From: Treponema sp.
Lineage (GTDB): Bacteria > Spirochaetota > Spirochaetia > Treponematales > Breznakiellaceae
Reading direction: 5' to 3'
Assembly (NCBI GenBank): GCA_031286095.1
Contig: JAITUY010000217.1
Location: 1 to 36,287 of the forward strand
DNA: 36,287 nucleotides
The position numbers and the translations under genes are program-made. Positions 1-7,096 of this stretch are shown piece by piece; the stretch's first letter is position 1, and every line of letters begins with the position of its first letter. The notes under the pieces are model-generated. The model was not told where the DNA came from. It did no database searches and saw only the letters and a list, made by a program, of their open reading frames with translations.

Positions 1-51
1 ATATCTGAATATGCAGAAGAAAATAATATAGAAATAAAGTTAGTAAAATAA
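1..51 (+). CDS. C-terminal fragment of an AT-rich gene entering from the left edge
   Basis: Frame 1 is open from the first base to a TAA at 49-51 and reads ISEYAEENNIEIKLVK. The composition (Lys, Glu, Asn, Ile; A/T third positions) resembles the AT-rich genes elsewhere in the window rather than chance intergenic reading. The fragment is too short to assign a family. It overlaps the end of the minus-strand ORF 40-696, whose tail is probably not native sequence. The call rests only on reading frame and composition. Confidence 0.35.
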   Translation: MSEYAEENNIEIKLVK

Positions 52-696
52 ATATAAAGCCAGCCAAAACGTCGCATAACAGGACTGTAACTGCTTCGCC
101 GCCCATTGGGCGGCTTGGGCTACACAAAACCGTGTTCGGGCTTGCGCCCTCGGCACGGTTTTGTTCCGCCACATTTTTTTGCGCCCGTGAAACTGCTTCG
201 CAGTTTCTTTTTTATCTACTTCATATTCTTTTCCCTCGTCAAATATTCCTTCTATTCCATTTAAGGCATTGGGATACAATTCTAAAACCAATAATGCCGC
301 AGGGAATTTTTTGTCCTTATTTGTAATTCTATATTCTTTTGATTCTTTAAATCCAAACCTTTTATAATATTCAGGATCGCCATAAATTATTATTGCCTTA
401 TATCCCATTTCCTTTGATAATTTTATTATCATATCATTTGTAGTTTTAGTCTTAAACCATGTAATATATTTATTGGGATTACCTTCTTCATAAAAAGGCG
501 GATTAGGTAAATTTTCAATAAACCAATTATCAATATTTTGAAATAATTGTTTTTCTTCCTCAGTAACATTATATGAATAATAACTGCTGTTAATAACATG
601 ATGACAAGCACCAAATATACCAACTGGCTTTCCAGTTTTACCTGTATATCTTACTTGTATTCGTACATATTTTTGCCTATTACTGATACTTTCCAT
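40..696 (-). CDS. Chimeric GNAT-like acetyltransferase ORF with a repeat-encoded tail
   Basis: The ORF is 218 aa and starts at ATG 696, with AGGA a few bases upstream and a near-consensus promoter at 757-785. Residues about 10-85 (GIFGACHHVIN, ENLPNPPFYEEGNPNKYITWFK) resemble a small conserved protein family of unknown function. Residues about 90-165 (MGYKAIIIYGDPEYYKRFGF, then FPAALLVLELYPNALNG) match the C-terminal half of GNAT N-acetyltransferases. The join suggests a fusion of two half genes, so the acetyl-CoA site may be incomplete. From about residue 165 the frame runs into hairpin repeat DNA (60-207), and the last 50 residues (RAQARTRFCVAQAAQWAAKQ) look like translated repeat. It is AT-rich up to the repeat. 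It is probably a remnant or a chimera rather than a standard enzyme. Confidence 0.55.
   Translation of the reverse strand: MESISNRQKYVRIQVRYTGKTGKPVGIFGACHHVINSSYYSYNVTEEEKQLFQNIDNWFIENLPNPPFYEEGNPNKYITWFKTKTTNDMIIKLSKEMGYKAIIIYGDPEYYKRFGFKESKEYRITNKDKKFPAALLVLELYPNALNGIEGIFDEGKEYEVDKKETAKQFHGRKKMWRNKTVPRAQARTRFCVAQAAQWAAKQLQSCYATFWLALYLFY
60..207 (+). repeat. Hairpin-module intergenic repeat, copy A
   Basis: The element begins near the motif AACAGGACTGTAA (78-90), shared with copies at 1032-1044 and, inverted, 35788-35799. Three hairpins follow. The first is GCCGCCC-ATT-GGGCGGC at 98-114. The second has arms CAAAACCGTG/CACGGTTTTG at 125-134 and 154-163, with an inner GGGC-TTGC-GCCC. The third is GAAACTGC-TTC-GCAGTTTC at 189-207. 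The same order of hairpins, with different stem sequences, occurs in the right-end copy. The element supplies the last codons of the minus-strand ORF 40-696. Confidence 0.7.
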
Positions 697-751
697 TATT
701 TTTTCCTATATTATTAATAAATTATTATCTTTCTTTTTATTATTTCCCCAA

Positions 752-814
752 ATTTACTTATATGTTAATTTACTATCTCTGTCAAGTAAATATTCATACA
801 AATTCTATTTACTT
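752..814. promoter_or_regulatory. Cluster of ATTTACTT/AAGTAAAT half-sites, possible operator
   Basis: AAGTAAAT at 784-791 and ATTTACTT at 807-814 form a perfect 8-bp inverted repeat that overlaps the -35 box of the ORF 40-696 promoter. A further ATTTACTT lies at 752-759, over the -10 box, and a partial copy (AATTTACT) at about 766-773. The region is AT-rich, so chance matches are more likely than usual, but the spacing around the promoter is what a repressor site would look like. Confidence 0.4.
757..785 (-). promoter_or_regulatory. Sigma70-type promoter of the chimeric GNAT ORF
   Basis: On the minus strand TTGACA (780-785) is followed after exactly 17 bp by TATAAG (757-762). The predicted start near 750 leaves a leader of about 55 nt before ATG 696. 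The promoter is embedded in several AAGTAAAT/ATTTACTT boxes. Confidence 0.65.
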
Positions 815-961
815 TTCAAGACATCATAAATTGTATTATTACACATAAACAACTTTATATCAAAAAATTAAATTGTTTTCCGAATAATATATTTAACCAA
901 TAAATGTTAGCGCAAATTTCGCCTAACTGGCTGCAAAAAACTGTTGAAAAACCATTGATTT

Positions 962-1110
962 TGGGCGTTTTGAGGCTAATTTCAGGCATGTTTTGAAATC
1001 ATTTTTTGGGAAACGTTTTTTTTGCAACCTCAACAGGACTGTAATTGCGCTCGTACCGAAGGCATGTCGAACCTGCGGTTCGCGTCTGCTTTGCAGACAG
1101 AATGCCACGT
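962..1110 (+). repeat. Hairpin-module intergenic repeat, copy B
   Basis: About 80 bp up to AACAGGACTGTAA (1032-1044) align with the reverse complement of 35788-35872. Shared stretches include GGCTAATTT, GCAT or GCATG, TTTTGAAATC and GCAACCTCAACAGGACTGT. Past the motif come two hairpins: GAACC-TGC-GGTTC at 1069-1081 and GTCTGC-TTT-GCAGAC at 1084-1098. The ORFs called here on both strands are artefacts of the repeat. Confidence 0.7.
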
Positions 1111-1133
1111 CGGGGATAAATTATATCAGAACG

Positions 1134-1865
1134 TTACCGCACGCCTTCGCGGAAAAGCCTGACAAATTCCCCGGCGCTTATGTCTACGGCTCCAAGATCA
1201 TTTTTATAATCAAGGGGCATTCCCAAATCAAAAAATAAAAATCCCTGTTCATGCAGATGACGGGTGGCAAGAATAATCTGCACAGTCCCCGCGTTGTCTT
1301 CGTCATAAAAACCCGAATAACTTGTGTAAACCCTGCCGCATACAATACCGAACTCTCCTGCAACAAGTTTTCCTTCGCGATAAAGGGCGAAAGACGCGGG
1401 GCGGGCATTTTCCGAAGGTGTAAGCAAACCGCTGTCATTTTTACCGCCTGCGCTCCGAATCTTTTTTATACACTCGACCAGCGGCGGAGTAAGCCAGTCA
1501 GCCTTGTGTTTCTCTATACAGCGGTCAACGATAAGATCAAACTCGGCGTCAGGCCGCAATTCAAAGCGGCTTAAAAAACGGCGTATCGATTTTTTTATGT
1601 GTAAATTTTCAAAAAAAAGGGCGGAACGGACAAGATGCAGTTTTGGTAGCAAAATAAAATCAGGTTCCGCGCTGTTCTCGGACAGATTCATCGACATTAC
1701 CAAAAAACCGGCTTTCATTAATTCTGCGACAAAATCAGGGTTAAAATCCCCGGCGACACAAAAATCCTTGTCGTAGTCAGTCGCAAGAATAGCGTCTACG
1801 ATTTTGCGGCAGTCGTCCGGCGGGGAGATATAAATATGACCGGAAAGGGTATAATTCAGGTACAT
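1134..1865 (-). CDS. aat: Leucyl/phenylalanyl-tRNA--protein transferase
   Basis: This enzyme moves Leu or Phe from charged tRNA to the N-terminus of proteins with Arg/Lys ends, making them N-end-rule substrates for ClpAP; it acts in the cytoplasm. The 243-aa length fits the family. The order of family landmarks is intact: an N-terminal FCVAGDFNPDFVAELMKAGF segment, LVRSALFFENLHIKKSIRRFL, WLTPPLVECIKKI, then the GNAT-like core ALYREGKLVAGEFGIVCGRV and the C-terminal HEQGFLFFDLGMP. It diverges from well-known proteobacterial Aat, including loss of the usual FPW-like segment near the N-terminus (here VMSMNLS), as I would expect of a spirochaetal member. The start is ATG 1865. It is divergent from rpmH across a 78-bp gap. 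Confidence 0.82.
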   Translation of the reverse strand: MYLNYTLSGHIYISPPDDCRKIVDAILATDYDKDFCVAGDFNPDFVAELMKAGFLVMSMNLSENSAEPDFILLPKLHLVRSALFFENLHIKKSIRRFLSRFELRPDAEFDLIVDRCIEKHKADWLTPPLVECIKKIRSAGGKNDSGLLTPSENARPASFALYREGKLVAGEFGIVCGRVYTSYSGFYDEDNAGTVQIILATRHLHEQGFLFFDLGMPLDYKNDLGAVDISAGEFVRLFREGVR

Positions 1866-1880
1866 GCGCTTGACCTTTCT

Positions 1881-1909
1881 TTGCCAATATAATAGACTAA
1901 TATTCTAAT
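1881..1909 (+). promoter_or_regulatory. Promoter of the rpmH-rnpA-yidD-yidC cluster
   Basis: TTGCCA (1881-1886), a 17-bp spacer and TCTAAT (1904-1909) give 5/6 matches at both boxes. The predicted start near 1916 leaves a leader of about 28 nt that contains AGGAG at 1931-1935. TTGACC (1870-1875) with TAGACT 17 bp on is a weaker alternative. Confidence 0.55.
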
Positions 1910-1943
1910 TTTGTTTTTAACCTTATTTATAGGAGTATATATC

Positions 1944-2099
1944 ATGAAGCGGACTTATCAACCCAGTAAAGTTAAGCGGAACCGTAAATTCGGCTTTCGC
2001 GCCCGTATGAAAGACAGGTGGGGGCGGCTTGTGCTAAAGCGCCGAAGGGCAAAGGGCCGGTATAAACTAACGGTTTCTGACGAGAAAAAACCTTATTAG
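1944..2099 (+). CDS. rpmH: 50S ribosomal protein L34
   Basis: The protein is 51 aa, very basic, and begins [22 protein letters not shown], the hallmark of L34. It is a small structural protein of the large subunit that contacts 23S rRNA. The ORF track begins upstream at 1911, but ATG 1944 with AGGAG nine bases before it is clearly the start. The C-terminus (SDEKKPY) is slightly longer than the usual 44-47 aa. It is the first gene of a cluster with rnpA, yidD and yidC, the conserved bacterial order. Confidence 0.97.
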   Translation: MKRTYQPSKVKRNRKFGFRARMKDRWGRLVLKRRRAKGRYKLTVSDEKKPY

Positions 2100-2454
2100 C
2101 TGTAATAACGCCTCTTTCCGGTTTAAGCGGGAGGAGCATTTAAAGGGAAGGAGCGAAATCCGGAAGGTTTTTGAAAAAGGCAGACAATTTTTCTGTCAGG
2201 GCGCAAAACTTTATGTTTTAAAGAGCGATTTGCCCCATAACCGGATTTGTTTTACTTTCCCAAAAGGGTTCGGAAATGCAGTTGCCAGAAACCGCGCAAG
2301 ACGCCTTGGGCGTGAGGCTTTTCGGCTGTTGAACAGCCGTCTTTTCTGCGGTAACGATTTAATACTGCTGGTCTATGTGGAAACCAATATGGCGCTTTCC
2401 GGCAGGATCAAACAATTTGAGTCCCTTTTTAACAAAGCCGGTTTATTGAAATGA
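2095..2454 (+). CDS. rnpA: Ribonuclease P protein component, non-canonical start
   Basis: RnpA is the protein cofactor of RNase P, which trims the 5' leader of pre-tRNA. The frame reads [25 protein letters not shown], typical of the RnpA N-terminus, then [17 protein letters not shown], the RNR RNA-binding motif. The ORF track begins at TTG 2230, which would delete the first 40 or so conserved residues. Between the in-frame TAA at 2068 and TTG 2230 there is no ATG, GTG or TTG. The candidate starts are ATT 2095, used here, or CTG 2077, which overlaps rpmH by 23 nt. The stop overlaps the yidD start as ATGA. Family is certain; the start is not. Confidence 0.85.
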   Translation: MSCNNASFRFKREEHLKGRSEIRKVFEKGRQFFCQGAKLYVLKSDLPHNRICFTFPKGFGNAVARNRARRLGREAFRLLNSRLFCGNDLILLVYVETNMALSGRIKQFESLFNKAGLLK

Positions 2455-2660
2455 AGAAGATAGCTTTACTTTTTATTCGTTTTTATCAGTACGCGGTGTC
2501 TCCCCATTTCCCTCCGGTTTGCAGGTATTATCCGTGCTGTTCGTCTTATGCTTACGAGGCGGTAAATAAATACGGTGTTCTGCGCGGCAGTTTTATGGCT
2601 GTCAGACGGCTTGTGCGGTGTCATCCTCTCCACGCGGGCGGATATGATCCTGTGCCTTAA
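2451..2660 (+). CDS. yidD: Membrane protein insertion efficiency factor YidD
   Basis: This small (69 aa) inner-membrane-associated protein helps YidC/Sec-dependent insertion. Its signature is LLFIRFYQYAVSPHFPPVCRYYPCCSSYAYEAVNKYG, with the clustered cysteines and SPHFPPVCR region of the family, then RRLVRCHPLHAGGYDPVP. The start ATG overlaps the rnpA stop by four bases (ATGA), which implies translational coupling. yidC follows after 20 bp. The N-terminus is amphipathic rather than a clear membrane span. Confidence 0.95.
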   Translation: MKKIALLFIRFYQYAVSPHFPPVCRYYPCCSSYAYEAVNKYGVLRGSFMAVRRLVRCHPLHAGGYDPVP

Positions 2661-2680
2661 ATTATTTGTAAGGAAGTAAA

Positions 2681-4477
2681 ATGGAAAAAAATACAATTTT
2701 AGCGGTGGTTCTTTCTACTCTTGTGCTTGTCGGTTTTTATGTGGTGCAGGGAGTATTCTTTCCTCGCGCGAAACCCGTTCAGCCGGAAGCTCAGCCGCCT
2801 GTAACGGCGGTTGCGCCTGAAACGGATTCGCAGGTTATCAAAAAAGACGGCAACCTGGCGGACGCGCAGGAAGTAGCGGCGCAGGGAGCAACGGCATCAC
2901 AGCCGGATACGGACGCAGGTCCGCGTGAAGTAGAGCAAATAACGGTAGATACGGAATATATCACCGTCGTTCTTACCAATGCGGGCGGCAATGTTGTTTC
3001 ATGGAAACTAAAAGATCATTTGGATAAAGATGAAAACGTTGACATGATCCTTTCAGGCGCGCAGTCAGCGCAGGCTTTTTCATTGGCGTTCGGCGGCATA
3101 GACGCCCAGCCTGTTACATCTTTGTTTTATGTAAATAAAATATCTGAATATTCAATAGAATTTTACCGCGACTTTTCAGACAATGCGGACGGAAGATTCC
3201 GCCTGATCAAACGGTACGATTTTAAGCCCAGGGATTATATGTTTGAGCTGACTGTAACTCTTGACGGCGGATATTTAATGTCTGGCTTTAATTTTGCAGG
3301 TAGCGCGTACACTCTTACATTCGGACCGCAAATTGGTCCCAAGTTTGAAAAACTTGATAACCGCTATGATTACCGCCACTACTTAACATTCGTAAACGGA
3401 AAAAGAAAAAACGCGAAGGTTAACGAGCTTATCGACACTCGTCCGTCGTGGGCGGCGATTTCCGGCAAGTATTTTACCTTTATCGCTATTCCCTATCTTG
3501 CGCAGTACAGCGTCTTTTTTTCTGACAAGCCGGAACAGGGTATACCTTCCGCTTCCAGATTTAGTATTGTTCGTCCAGCTATAAGCGTGTCTAAAGCCGC
3601 CGACACATACCGTTTTTATCTTGGACCTAAAACACAGGAAGCGCTTGCCGTCTATAATAACGGTAAAAACGAATTTGGACTTAAAGACACTCATCTTGAA
3701 GAAGCGGCAAGTACGCGCGGAATTTTGTCCCCGCTGGAAAGATTGTTAAAATGGCTTCTTTTAATTTTTTATAAAATAACACCTAACTACGGCGTTGCGA
3801 TTATCCTGCTTACGCTGTTTATAAAGCTCCTCTTTTTCCCGCTTACAAAAAAAGGGTCGGAAGCCACTTTGAGGATGCAGGCGCTTGCTCCTAAAATAAA
3901 GGAAATACAGGAAAAATACAAAAACAACCCGCAGAAACAGCAAATTGAAATGGGAAATTTTTACAAGCAGGAAGGTTACAACCCCCTTTCAGGCTGTCTT
4001 CCAATGCTTTTGCAAATACCAGTTTTGTTCGCTATGTACAATTTGTTCAATAATCATTTTGATCTGCGCGGGGCGGGATTTATTCCCGGCTGGATACCGG
4101 ACCTTTCCGTTCCCGAGTCTATCTGGAATTTCCCCGATGGTTTTAAACTGCCAATTTTACACTGGACGGCGCTTAGGGCTTTGCCGTTTATCTATGTCGG
4201 TTCGCAGTTAATCTACGGCAAAGTAACGCAAACGCCGGGACAACAGCAAAATACCGGACAGATGAAAATGATGTTATACGTCATGCCGATAGCGTTCTTC
4301 TTTATACTTTATGATGTGCCGTCAGGGTTATTGATATACTGGATTTTTTCTAACATTCTTACGCTGGTACAGCAGTTGATAATAAACAAGTACATTCTGG
4401 CAAAGAAAGAACAAACTTCCGCGCTACAAACGGAAGAAAAGAATGTTATAGCGCCCAAAAAAAAGAAAAACAGGTAG
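2681..4477 (+). CDS. yidC: Membrane protein insertase YidC/Oxa1
   Basis: It inserts and folds inner-membrane proteins alone or with SecYEG. The 598-aa length is the Gram-negative form. There is an N-terminal span (residues about 5-27), a Pro/Gln-rich linker, a large periplasmic P1 domain (about 80-350), then the insertase core from NYGVAIILLTLFIKLLFFPL through SGCLPMLLQIPVLFAMY to a last span near residue 555. The tail is Lys-rich (APKKKKNR) and could touch the ribosome. The groove Arg of E. coli YidC (IVRGIMYPLTK) aligns with Lys here (FIKLLFFPLTK), a conservative charge swap. The start ATG 2681 has AAGGAAG upstream. Confidence 0.97.
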   Translation: MEKNTILAVVLSTLVLVGFYVVQGVFFPRAKPVQPEAQPPVTAVAPETDSQVIKKDGNLADAQEVAAQGATASQPDTDAGPREVEQITVDTEYITVVLTNAGGNVVSWKLKDHLDKDENVDMILSGAQSAQAFSLAFGGIDAQPVTSLFYVNKISEYSIEFYRDFSDNADGRFRLIKRYDFKPRDYMFELTVTLDGGYLMSGFNFAGSAYTLTFGPQIGPKFEKLDNRYDYRHYLTFVNGKRKNAKVNELIDTRPSWAAISGKYFTFIAIPYLAQYSVFFSDKPEQGIPSASRFSIVRPAISVSKAADTYRFYLGPKTQEALAVYNNGKNEFGLKDTHLEEAASTRGILSPLERLLKWLLLIFYKITPNYGVAIILLTLFIKLLFFPLTKKGSEATLRMQALAPKIKEIQEKYKNNPQKQQIEMGNFYKQEGYNPLSGCLPMLLQIPVLFAMYNLFNNHFDLRGAGFIPGWIPDLSVPESIWNFPDGFKLPILHWTALRALPFIYVGSQLIYGKVTQTPGQQQNTGQMKMMLYVMPIAFFFILYDVPSGLLIYWIFSNILTLVQQLIINKYILAKKEQTSALQTEEKNVIAPKKKKNR

Positions 4478-4526
4478 TCCTGGAATATGTTTTTGGGATT
4501 ATCCGAAAATAGATAAGGAGATACTT

Positions 4527-5243
4527 ATGGAATATGAATTTGAAGGAAAAACAGAAAAAGAGGCAATTGACAACGCGGCGAAAGAACTTGGTCTTGAAAA
4601 AGACGATTTTGACGTCGAGATTCTGGAAACCCAGAAAAACGGTCTTTTCAAGAAAGGCTTTGTACGAATAAGGGTTCATACGGGAAACACGCTTTCTTCA
4701 AGCGGTTTTTCAGGCAAGGATGAAACGGAAACGAGGCATAGAACCGGGACAAATAAGGCAATTTTCGGGGAGCCGGCGCCGCAAAATGAATTTGAAGAAA
4801 AAATGACGGAATTTACAACCGGCATTATCGAAAGAATGGGCTATCCCGGTAAAGTTACTGTTCTGTTCAGGGAGAAGCATAAGATTGGGATAAAAATCGA
4901 CTCCGAACATTCATCGATCCTGATTGGGAAAAAAGGCAAAAATCTTGATGCGCTACAGCTCTTGTTAAATATTTACGCCGGAAAGATAGGCAGGGACGAT
5001 ATGCGCGTAATCCTTGATACCGAAAATTACCGTATACGCAGGGAAGAATCCCTTGTGCGTCTTGCGTATAACGTAGCGGAAAAAGTACGCGAAAACAAAG
5101 ATTCCATTCTGCTTGAACCAATGAATCCATTTGACAGATGGCTTATCCATACAACATTAAATGATATAAATGATGTTGAAACCAAAAGCGAAGGAGATGG
5201 TTTATATAAACAGGTAAGGGTGTTTTACCGCGGATTAAAGTAA
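4527..5243 (+). CDS. jag: Jag/KhpB RNA-binding protein (Jag_N, KH, R3H)
   Basis: The protein is 238 aa. A Jag_N domain lies at residues 1-50 (EFEGKTEKEAIDNAAKELGL), followed by a polar linker. A KH domain lies at about 90-160, with GKKGKNLDALQLLLN as the GxxG-containing loop. An R3H domain lies at about 165-238 with the RxxxH core intact as RWLIH. Homologues bind RNA, often with KhpA, and link to cell elongation and division. AAGGAG sits upstream of ATG 4527. Placement directly after yidC is the classic order. The next gene starts one base after the stop codon. Confidence 0.93.
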   Translation: MEYEFEGKTEKEAIDNAAKELGLEKDDFDVEILETQKNGLFKKGFVRIRVHTGNTLSSSGFSGKDETETRHRTGTNKAIFGEPAPQNEFEEKMTEFTTGIIERMGYPGKVTVLFREKHKIGIKIDSEHSSILIGKKGKNLDALQLLLNIYAGKIGRDDMRVILDTENYRIRREESLVRLAYNVAEKVRENKDSILLEPMNPFDRWLIHTTLNDINDVETKSEGDGLYKQVRVFYRGLK

Positions 5244-6023
5244 ATGAAGCGCAGATTTGCTCTTTTAGTTTTATTCACTTTTGCTGTTTCCTGTGTTTTT
5301 TCAATCCCGCTTGAGGAACTGACAGGGGCTGAAAATGCCGCCCGTCTGCGTTCAGGCTCTGTTTCCGAAACGCAATTAGGAAAACCGGTGTTAAAATTAC
5401 TGCCTGTTTTGCCGGAATTACGGCAAATTGCCGCAGATTCCATGTCTTCCCTTGAGCCTACTGTAACGGTTGAAACTCTGTATCTTTATAAAAAACAAGA
5501 TTCCTCTTCTGCCTGGAACGACACACGGCGAGCGGCTTTATTCAATCAAATGCTGGCTATAAGCACGCTTACAGGAATTGAATATTTTTCCGCCAGCCGC
5601 AATAAAATGAGAACTTTTTACGAATATTCCGCCGTGATAGATGATCCTTCAACCAAAAAACCGCTGTCCGACCCCGTTTTTGAACAGCCTCCCGCCAAAT
5701 ATACGCTGTACGCAAGGCAAAAAGACCTTACTTTTGGCGATAATATCTACCGTTACGATTATACGGCGGCAAAAGACGCTTTATTTTTCATTCAGGAGAA
5801 TATAACCCCCCTTAATTACGGAATAATCACCGCTGTAGGCAAAAACAGACTAAAATCGGTATTGGCGGTAGTTGATTGCGGCGATTTTCTGTTAATTTAC
5901 GCCGTTTCCATGGCAAAAGCCGTATCTCTGCCCGGAATGACGGACAGGATAGGTAATTCTTTCAGAAACCGCGCGGACGCGGTCTATAAATGGTTTGTTT
6001 CAGGCGCTGATAAGGTTTTTTAG
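5244..6023 (+). CDS. Exported protein of unknown function, spirochaetal type
   Basis: The protein is 259 aa. Residues 1-22 (MKRRFALLVLFTFAVSCVFS) form a signal peptide, with a possible cleavage before IPLEE. The rest is mixed alpha/beta without repeats or metal motifs that I recognise. There are aromatic-rich strands such as FYEYSAVIDD and DNIYRYDYTA, and a final segment about a ~30-residue helix before WFVSGADKVF. ATG 5244 follows the jag TAA with no gap, so it is translationally coupled and last in that operon. Similar exported proteins exist in treponemes as far as I recall, but I cannot give a function. Confidence 0.75.
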   Translation: MKRRFALLVLFTFAVSCVFSIPLEELTGAENAARLRSGSVSETQLGKPVLKLLPVLPELRQIAADSMSSLEPTVTVETLYLYKKQDSSSAWNDTRRAALFNQMLAISTLTGIEYFSASRNKMRTFYEYSAVIDDPSTKKPLSDPVFEQPPAKYTLYARQKDLTFGDNIYRYDYTAAKDALFFIQENITPLNYGIITAVGKNRLKSVLAVVDCGDFLLIYAVSMAKAVSLPGMTDRIGNSFRNRADAVYKWFVSGADKVF

Positions 6024-6076
6024 AATTGTTTATTTTTGTTATACGATTGAAGAAAATGACAGAATTTGCCGAAATT

Positions 6077-7040
6077 ATTAATATATAGTATATTTAATGT
6101 AAGGAAGGATGGTAAAAACATGAGGTTATTAACCAGGTCTGATTTTGACGGACTGGCTTGTGGGGCGCTTTTAGTATATTTGGGACTCATTGATGAATGG
6201 AAATTTGTCCATCCAAAAGACATTCAAGATGGTCTAATTGAAGCCACGGATAACGATATATTGGCGAATATTCCCTACATTAAGGGCTGTAAATTGTGGT
6301 TTGACCATCATTCCAGCGAATCAGAAAGATTGGGAAAAAATGTTTATTTTGAGGGAGTATCAAAACCCGCCCCAAGTTGCGCAAGGGTAGTTTATGAATA
6401 TTACGGCGGCGATGCTAAACTGGGTAAATTTGCGGAGATGATTCACTATGTGGACAAAGTGGATTCCGGCGATCTTACTCCCGATGAAATCCTTGATCCC
6501 AAAGGCTGGGTTCTTCTTGGTTTCCTTATGGACCCGCGTACCGGTCTTGGCCGTTTTAGAAATTTTACAATCAGCAACTACGATCTAATGAAAGAGTTAG
6601 CTTTAGCTTGCACCGAAAAAAATATTAATGAAATACTTGCCATGCCGGACGTAAAAGAACGTTTGGATTTGTATTTTGAACAGACAAGCAATTATAAAGA
6701 GATGGTTCTTAAATACGCCAAAGCCGTTGGTAATGTTATTATGATAGACCTGCGGAATGTGGAAACAATATATGCCGGAAACAGGTTTTTCATTTACACG
6801 CTTTTTCCTGAACAAAATATTTCAATCTGGGTTGTGGACGGCAGGAATAAAGCAAATGTCGCCGTTACTGTAGGATACAGCATTATAAACCGTACCGCGA
6901 CAGTAGATGTCGGCGCTCTTTTACTTTATTATGGCGGCGGCGGTCACAGGCAGGTAGGAACCTGTCAGGTCCCTTACGATGATGCCGACAAAGTAATTGC
7001 CGAAATTCTGGAAAAGTTAAAACATTAATATATAGTATAT
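6077..7040. repeat. 17-bp direct repeats flanking the DHH gene
   Basis: ATTAATATATAGTATAT occurs at 6077-6093, upstream of the ATG, and again at 7024-7040, overlapping the stop codon. The two copies are identical. They lie 947 bp apart and bracket the gene almost exactly. Each contains -10-like sequence (TATATA, GTATAT), so a shared promoter motif is one explanation and duplication during insertion of the gene is another. Confidence 0.6.
6120..7028 (+). CDS. DHH-family phosphoesterase
   Basis: The protein is 302 aa from ATG 6120, which has AAGGAAGG at 6101-6108; the ORF-track start at 6066 lacks this. The motifs of the DHH superfamily are in order: SDFDGLACGALL near the N-terminus (the DxD metal site), WFDHHSSE at about 60 (the DHH triad), YVDKVDSGDL, and GGGGHRQVGTCQVP near the C-terminus (the GGGH of a DHHA1 domain). 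Relatives hydrolyse nanoRNA, pAp, cyclic dinucleotides or polyphosphate with Mn2+; the sequence alone does not say which. It sits upstream of an HD-domain protein, which makes a nucleotide-signalling role possible, but each has its own promoter. Confidence 0.85.
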   Translation: MRLLTRSDFDGLACGALLVYLGLIDEWKFVHPKDIQDGLIEATDNDILANIPYIKGCKLWFDHHSSESERLGKNVYFEGVSKPAPSCARVVYEYYGGDAKLGKFAEMIHYVDKVDSGDLTPDEILDPKGWVLLGFLMDPRTGLGRFRNFTISNYDLMKELALACTEKNINEILAMPDVKERLDLYFEQTSNYKEMVLKYAKAVGNVIMIDLRNVETIYAGNRFFIYTLFPEQNISIWVVDGRNKANVAVTVGYSIINRTATVDVGALLLYYGGGGHRQVGTCQVPYDDADKVIAEILEKLKH

Positions 7041-7059
7041 ATTTTATTTCTAATACACC

Positions 7060-7088
7060 TTGCTAATATTTTGAAAAATTTGTATAAT
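7060..7088 (+). promoter_or_regulatory. Consensus promoter abutting the HD-protein start codon
   Basis: TTGCTA (7060-7065), a 17-bp spacer and a perfect TATAAT (7083-7088). The expected start at 7094-7096 is 1-3 nt before ATG 7097, which leaves no room for a ribosome-binding site. The transcript should be leaderless or nearly so. Confidence 0.7.
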
Positions 7089-7096
7089 GCTAAGGT

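Larger units (their letters stand above)
697..961. other. AT-rich spacer without a gene
   Basis: No plausible coding frame was seen in this stretch. It contains the promoter and box cluster of the upstream-reading ORF and, near its end, TTTCGCCTAAC (917-927), the same motif found next to the methyltransferase gene at 27193-27203. GTTAG at 906-910 and CTAAC at 923-927 form the arms of a short palindrome centred on AAATTT. Confidence 0.5.

Noticed and set aside
60-207. Possible CRISPR or tRNA signal in the left-end hairpins
   Set aside because: The palindromes are not regularly spaced identical repeats, and no cloverleaf or T-loop motif can be drawn. They fit the dispersed hairpin repeat instead.
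5141-5149. TTATCCATA, a DnaA-box-like 9-mer in jag near rpmH
   Set aside because: It is a single imperfect copy inside a coding region. No box cluster, AT-rich unwinding region or dnaA gene is in the window, so there is no support for an origin.
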